NCBI GenBank assembly: GCA_022572485.1
Contig: JACZVU010000115.1
Coordinates: 1-8,346 of the forward strand
DNA length: 8,346 bases
Direction of reading: 5' to 3'
Source of the DNA: Myxococcales bacterium
Lineage (GTDB): Bacteria; Myxococcota_A; UBA9160; SMWR01
Below the pieces are notes generated by a model. The model ran no database searches. It was not told the origin of the DNA and saw nothing but the letters and a program-made list of their open reading frames with translations. The translations under genes were made by a program, and so were the position numbers. Positions 5,449 through 8,346 of the stretch are shown piece by piece (the stretch's first letter is position 1; each line of letters begins with the position of its first letter).

Positions 5449-6975
5449 TCAGCGGCGCAACGCCATGAAGCGCGCGAGGATCCGGCTCAGCCTCGGAGTC
5501 GCTCGGCTGCGCATATAGGCACCCGCGGCTCGCTTCAGGGCTTCCGCTTGGGTGGGGTAGGGGTGGAGGGTCGCCAGGATCGCGCCGAGGCCGAGTTTGT
5601 TCCCCATTGCGAGCGTGACCTCGCTGACCATCTCGCCGGCGTGGGATGCGACGATCGTGGCGCCCAAAATCCGATCGCTCCCCTTCTTGACGTGAATCTT
5701 GACGAAGCCCGTGTCTTCTCCATCGGTGACCGCGCGGTTCACCTCGCGGAGCGGGATCTTGAAGGTCGTGATCTCGATGCCGCGTTCAGTGGCCTCTCGT
5801 TCGTAGAGGCCGACGTGCGCCACCTCGGGATCCGTGTACGTGCACCAGGGCATGACGAGTGAGCTCAGCTTCTTGGTGCGCAGGAAGAGCGCGTTTTGGA
5901 CGACGATTTTCGCGGCTGCATCTGCGGCATGGGTGAATTTCCAGGCCATCGAGATGTCGCCGGCCGCGTAGATGGCCGAATTGTGGGTCTGGAGGTAGTC
6001 GTTGACGTGCACGCCCCGCTGCGAGTCGAATTCGACGCCAACCGCTTCGAGATTCAAGCCCTCCACGTTGGGGGTGCGCCCCACCGCCACGAGGATCGCA
6101 TCCACGTCGATGGCTTTTTCCTCGCCATTCGCGGTGGTGACGTGGATGCGCTTTCCGGCGTCGAGCACTTCGACACGCCTCAGCTTGCAGCCGAGCAGCA
6201 TGGCGATGCCCTCGCGCTCAAATTGATCCTCGACGACCTGCGCGGCGTCGGCGTCCTCCCGCGGCAGGAGCTGCGGAGCGCGGCCAAAGACCGTGACACC
6301 AGAGCCGAGGCGCCGAAAGGCCTGAGCGAGTTCCGCTCCGATCGGGCCACTGCCGATCACGCCCAACCGGTTCGGCCGCTCGGTCAGTTCGAAAACCGTT
6401 TCGTTGGTCAGGTAGCCGGCCTTTTCGAGACCCTCGATCGAGGGAGCCGCCGCCCGCGCTCCGGTGGCGATGACGGCCTTCTTGAAGCGAAGCTGCGTGC
6501 CGTCCACATCGATGACATCGGGCCCTGCGAAACGTGCGCTGCCGAAGAAGACGTCGACGCCGAGTTCGTCGCGATAGCGATGCGCGGCATCTTCGTGGCT
6601 GATTCGGGCGCGAATGCGTCGCACTCGTTCCATGACCGCTCCGAAATCCGCCTCGGTCGAGGCGCCAACCGGCAGGCCGAACGCCTCCGCAAGGCGTGCC
6701 TCTGCGATCGTGCGCGCGGCTCGGATCAGGCTCTTCGAGGGTACGCATCCAACGTTGAGGCAGTCGCCGCCCATCAAGTGTCGCTCGACGAGAGCGACTC
6801 TGGCACCGAGTCCTGCAGCGATCGCAGCGGTGATGAGTCCAGCCGAGCCCGCACCGATCACGACAAGGTTGTAGCGATCCTGGGGAGTTGGGTTCTTCCA
6901 ATCCGCAGGGTGGACGTTGGCGAGCAGCTGTTCGTTGTGGACATCTGCGGGTTGAATCGCGATCTGCTCGGTCAT
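5449..6975 (-). CDS. Mercuric-reductase-like FAD disulfide oxidoreductase
   Basis: This 508-residue protein is a class I pyridine-nucleotide disulfide oxidoreductase (dihydrolipoamide dehydrogenase/MerA/glutathione reductase family). After a 34-residue N-terminal extension come the FAD motif VVIGAGSAGL (38-47), the redox disulfide CLNVGC (Cys72, Cys77), the nucleotide motif VIGSGPIGAE (206-215) followed by FGRAPQ where Arg232 suggests a leaning to NADPH, the second FAD motif IYAAGD (335-340), and the C-terminal dimerisation domain ending in HPYPTQAE (His471, Glu478), the catalytic base pair. The N-terminal heavy-metal domain (GMTCxxC) and the C-terminal Cys pair of true MerA are missing, so Hg(II) reduction is not expected. 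Database names of mercuric reductase for such proteins are often by homology only. It follows the TVP38-type gene by 45 nt and arsS before that, so an electron-transfer role in the arsenic-linked operon is an inference. The upstream ribosome binding site is weak (GTGAGAA). Confidence 0.9.
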   Translation of the reverse strand: MTEQIAIQPADVHNEQLLANVHPADWKNPTPQDRYNLVVIGAGSAGLITAAIAAGLGARVALVERHLMGGDCLNVGCVPSKSLIRAARTIAEARLAEAFGLPVGASTEADFGAVMERVRRIRARISHEDAAHRYRDELGVDVFFGSARFAGPDVIDVDGTQLRFKKAVIATGARAAAPSIEGLEKAGYLTNETVFELTERPNRLGVIGSGPIGAELAQAFRRLGSGVTVFGRAPQLLPREDADAAQVVEDQFEREGIAMLLGCKLRRVEVLDAGKRIHVTTANGEEKAIDVDAILVAVGRTPNVEGLNLEAVGVEFDSQRGVHVNDYLQTHNSAIYAAGDISMAWKFTHAADAAAKIVVQNALFLRTKKLSSLVMPWCTYTDPEVAHVGLYEREATERGIEITTFKIPLREVNRAVTDGEDTGFVKIHVKKGSDRILGATIVASHAGEMVSEVTLAMGNKLGLGAILATLHPYPTQAEALKRAAGAYMRSRATPRLSRILARFMALRR

Positions 6976-7020
6976 TGTCGAGTTCTCACTACATGGATCC
7001 AGTGAAACTTCTCCGTCGCT

Positions 7021-7722
7021 TTACTCACCAGTGGCTTCTGCGAGAGCGTGCTTCGCGCTTCGTGTTACGATCATCGTGACTGCGAAGGTGGCGACCAATC
7101 CCAGTGTCAGAAGGCTGTAGTAGCCCCAACCCCTGGCGACTGCGGAGTTTCCCGCGAGGGTCGCGACGTCGCCAGCGAGTTTTCCGGAGTACACGTAGAG
7201 CAGGGTTCCAGGAAGCATGCCGACCGAAGCGATCAGGTAATCGGTGAAGCGAACCCGCGTCAGGCCGAGCGCGTAGTTGAGGAAGTTGAACGGGACGGCC
7301 GGCGTGAGGCGCAATAGGAAGACGATCTTGAGCCCCTCATTCTCTACGGCTCGATCGATCGCTGAAAATTTCGGTTTGCCTTCGAGCTTTTTTTCGACCG
7401 CGGAACGCGCGAGATAGCGAGAGACGAGAAAGGCGAGACACGAGCCAACAGTGGCGGCGGCGAAGACGTAGATCACGCCGTGGACGATGCCGAAGGTCGC
7501 ACCTGCGCCCAATGTCAGGAGTGATGCTGGAACGAAAGCCACCACCGCAATTACGTAGCCGATCACGAAGACGGCGGGCCCCCAAACCCCGAGCCCGTCC
7601 ACCCACTGTGCGAAGGGTTGGATGTATGCCCCCGCGGCTCTCCCAAGGACGACGAGCGCGACGAGTCCCATTGCAGCTGCGACGATCTTCAGCAGGGGCC
7701 TCTTCGGCTCACTTGGATTCAT
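7021..7722 (-). CDS. TVP38/TMEM64 (VTT, DedA-type) membrane protein
   Basis: The 233-residue integral inner-membrane protein is of the VTT/DedA superfamily, members of which act as lipid scramblases or transport-related proteins; the substrate here is unknown. Membrane segments lie at about 11-34, 47-80 (two close helices or a re-entrant pair), 83-103, 163-183 and 199-221. The family signatures are present: the glycine-rich LGAGATFGIVHG (71-82) and FLLRLTPAVPFNFLNYALGL (135-154), whose Arg138 and prolines are conserved in the family. The start ATG7722 is preceded by GGAG (7731-7734) at 8-nt spacing. The open frame extends to 7797 upstream, but that part overlaps the end of arsS. It sits 55 nt after arsS and 45 nt before the flavoprotein gene, probably in one operon. 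Whether it moves an arsenical or a lipid cannot be told from the sequence. Confidence 0.9.
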   Translation of the reverse strand: MNPSEPKRPLLKIVAAAMGLVALVVLGRAAGAYIQPFAQWVDGLGVWGPAVFVIGYVIAVVAFVPASLLTLGAGATFGIVHGVIYVFAAATVGSCLAFLVSRYLARSAVEKKLEGKPKFSAIDRAVENEGLKIVFLLRLTPAVPFNFLNYALGLTRVRFTDYLIASVGMLPGTLLYVYSGKLAGDVATLAGNSAVARGWGYYSLLTLGLVATFAVTMIVTRSAKHALAEATGE

Positions 7723-7777
7723 GGCTCGGTCTCCGTTCAGGTAATTTCGATGCCGCGAGCGTGCGCTGGTTTCGCGT

Positions 7778-8346
7778 TCAGCGGAGGGTTCCGCCACAGC
7801 TCGATCCCGATCCCGCCGTACAACCGAAGCAATGTGTAGCTGTCGCGATGGGATCCCCCTCGAGTTCAGCGAGATCGGATACTTCCCAGATCGTGCGCGC
7901 CTTGCCTCCCAGCGAAAGATCGAGCATCTGGTTGAAGTCGCAGTCGTGGAGGCGTCCGTCGTAGCCGACGGAGACGAGGCTCCGGCACATCAATTCGGAG
8001 ACCGTTTCGGGGTTGAAGTGGGCGATCAAGAGTGAGATGTAGGCGTTTGCTTTTCCCGATCGCTCCAACGCGCGAGCGAATCGCCGGATTGGCATGTTGG
8101 TGATGGCCAGCAAGTGGTGAAATTCGATTCCGAAGCGCTCCCTCAATTCCCGTCGATAGGTTGCCTCGAGTTCCGCCTGGGGCGGAGGGAGCATTGCGCC
8201 GGGCGGGTTGTAGACGAGGTCGAGCGTCAACGGCGATCCCGGCTGCCCGTAACCGAGACGGCCGAGCTTGTGAAGGGCCTCGAGGCTCCTTTCGAAGACG
8301 CGGAGGCCGCGTTGCGCGTCCACCGTTTCTTGGGTGGTATACGGAA
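7778..8346 (-). CDS. arsS: Arsenosugar biosynthesis radical SAM protein ArsS, C-terminal part
   Basis: The gene enters from beyond the right edge; 188 codons are visible, starting at PYTTQETVDAQRG. The N-terminal radical SAM domain with its CxxxCxxC motif lies outside the window. What is seen is the C-terminal domain (DUF3641/SPASM-like region) of the ArsS family (formerly the rSAM/Cys-rich or rSAM_SeCys group): VFERSLEALHKLG, GYGQPGSPLTLDLVYNPPGA, FHHLLAITNMPIRRFARALE, CRSLVSVGYDGRLHDCDFNQ, and the terminal cluster HCFGCTAGSGSSCGG, whose cysteines probably bind an auxiliary iron-sulfur cluster. In studied bacteria ArsS acts after the arsenite methyltransferase ArsM, joining a 5'-deoxyadenosyl group to the methylated arsenic. 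No arsM is visible here. GTG8323 is only an internal codon and should not be taken as the start. It heads the probable operon arsS - TVP38 - flavoprotein. Confidence 0.88.
   Translation of the reverse strand, partial: PYTTQETVDAQRGLRVFERSLEALHKLGRLGYGQPGSPLTLDLVYNPPGAMLPPPQAELEATYRRELRERFGIEFHHLLAITNMPIRRFARALERSGKANAYISLLIAHFNPETVSELMCRSLVSVGYDGRLHDCDFNQMLDLSLGGKARTIWEVSDLAELEGDPIATATHCFGCTAGSGSSCGGTLR

Noticed and set aside
5896..7005. 369-residue plus-strand frame
   Set aside because: It is antisense to the flavoprotein gene, which has full motif support on the other strand.
7778..7780. TGA at the end of arsS as a selenocysteine codon, since some family members are selenoproteins
   Set aside because: The Cys-rich terminus HCFGCTAGSGSSCGG is complete with ordinary Cys codons, the TGA falls four codons after it, and reading on gives no family-like sequence.

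Overview
The window looks like a piece of GC-rich bacterial chromosome with frequent GTG/TTG starts. The best clue to the host is its elongation factor G. It matches the mitochondrial EF-G1 type, known in bacteria from spirochaetes, planctomycetes and former deltaproteobacteria (including Myxococcota and relatives). An uncultured deltaproteobacterial/myxococcal lineage is my best guess, but this is inference from a few proteins and no phylogeny was run.

Layout. Positions 1-185 hold a tRNA-Ser(CGA) on the minus strand with a terminator-like hairpin behind it. Divergent from it, infA (IF-1, TTG start) runs rightward and is followed 4 nt later by a hexapeptide-repeat acyltransferase. Positions 1194-1825 contain no convincing gene. 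This stretch holds two pairs of long inverted repeats (23-24 bp arms) and, nearer fusA, several short palindromes and a direct repeat. Next come fusA (mtEFG1-like EF-G) and, 15 nt on, a RecA/KaiC-like P-loop protein with an altered Walker A motif, apparently one operon.

From 4647 to the right edge everything is on the minus strand. Read in the direction of transcription, the order is: the C-terminal part of arsS (arsenosugar-pathway radical SAM enzyme, cut by the window edge), a TVP38/TMEM64 (VTT/DedA-type) membrane protein, a mercuric-reductase-like flavoprotein disulfide reductase, a short degraded remnant of a glutamate/leucine dehydrogenase C-terminus, and a TerB-like helical protein that converges on the P-loop gene.

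Functional picture. The left half is translation machinery (tRNA, IF-1, EF-G) with two less obvious partners. The right half is a probable arsenic-linked operon (ArsS, membrane protein, NAD(P)H:disulfide oxidoreductase-like enzyme). The points most worth following are the EF-G-linked degenerate P-loop protein, the arsS-linked gene set, the dehydrogenase relic and the inverted-repeat cluster upstream of fusA. I see no complete mobile element, CRISPR array or clearly novel defence system.
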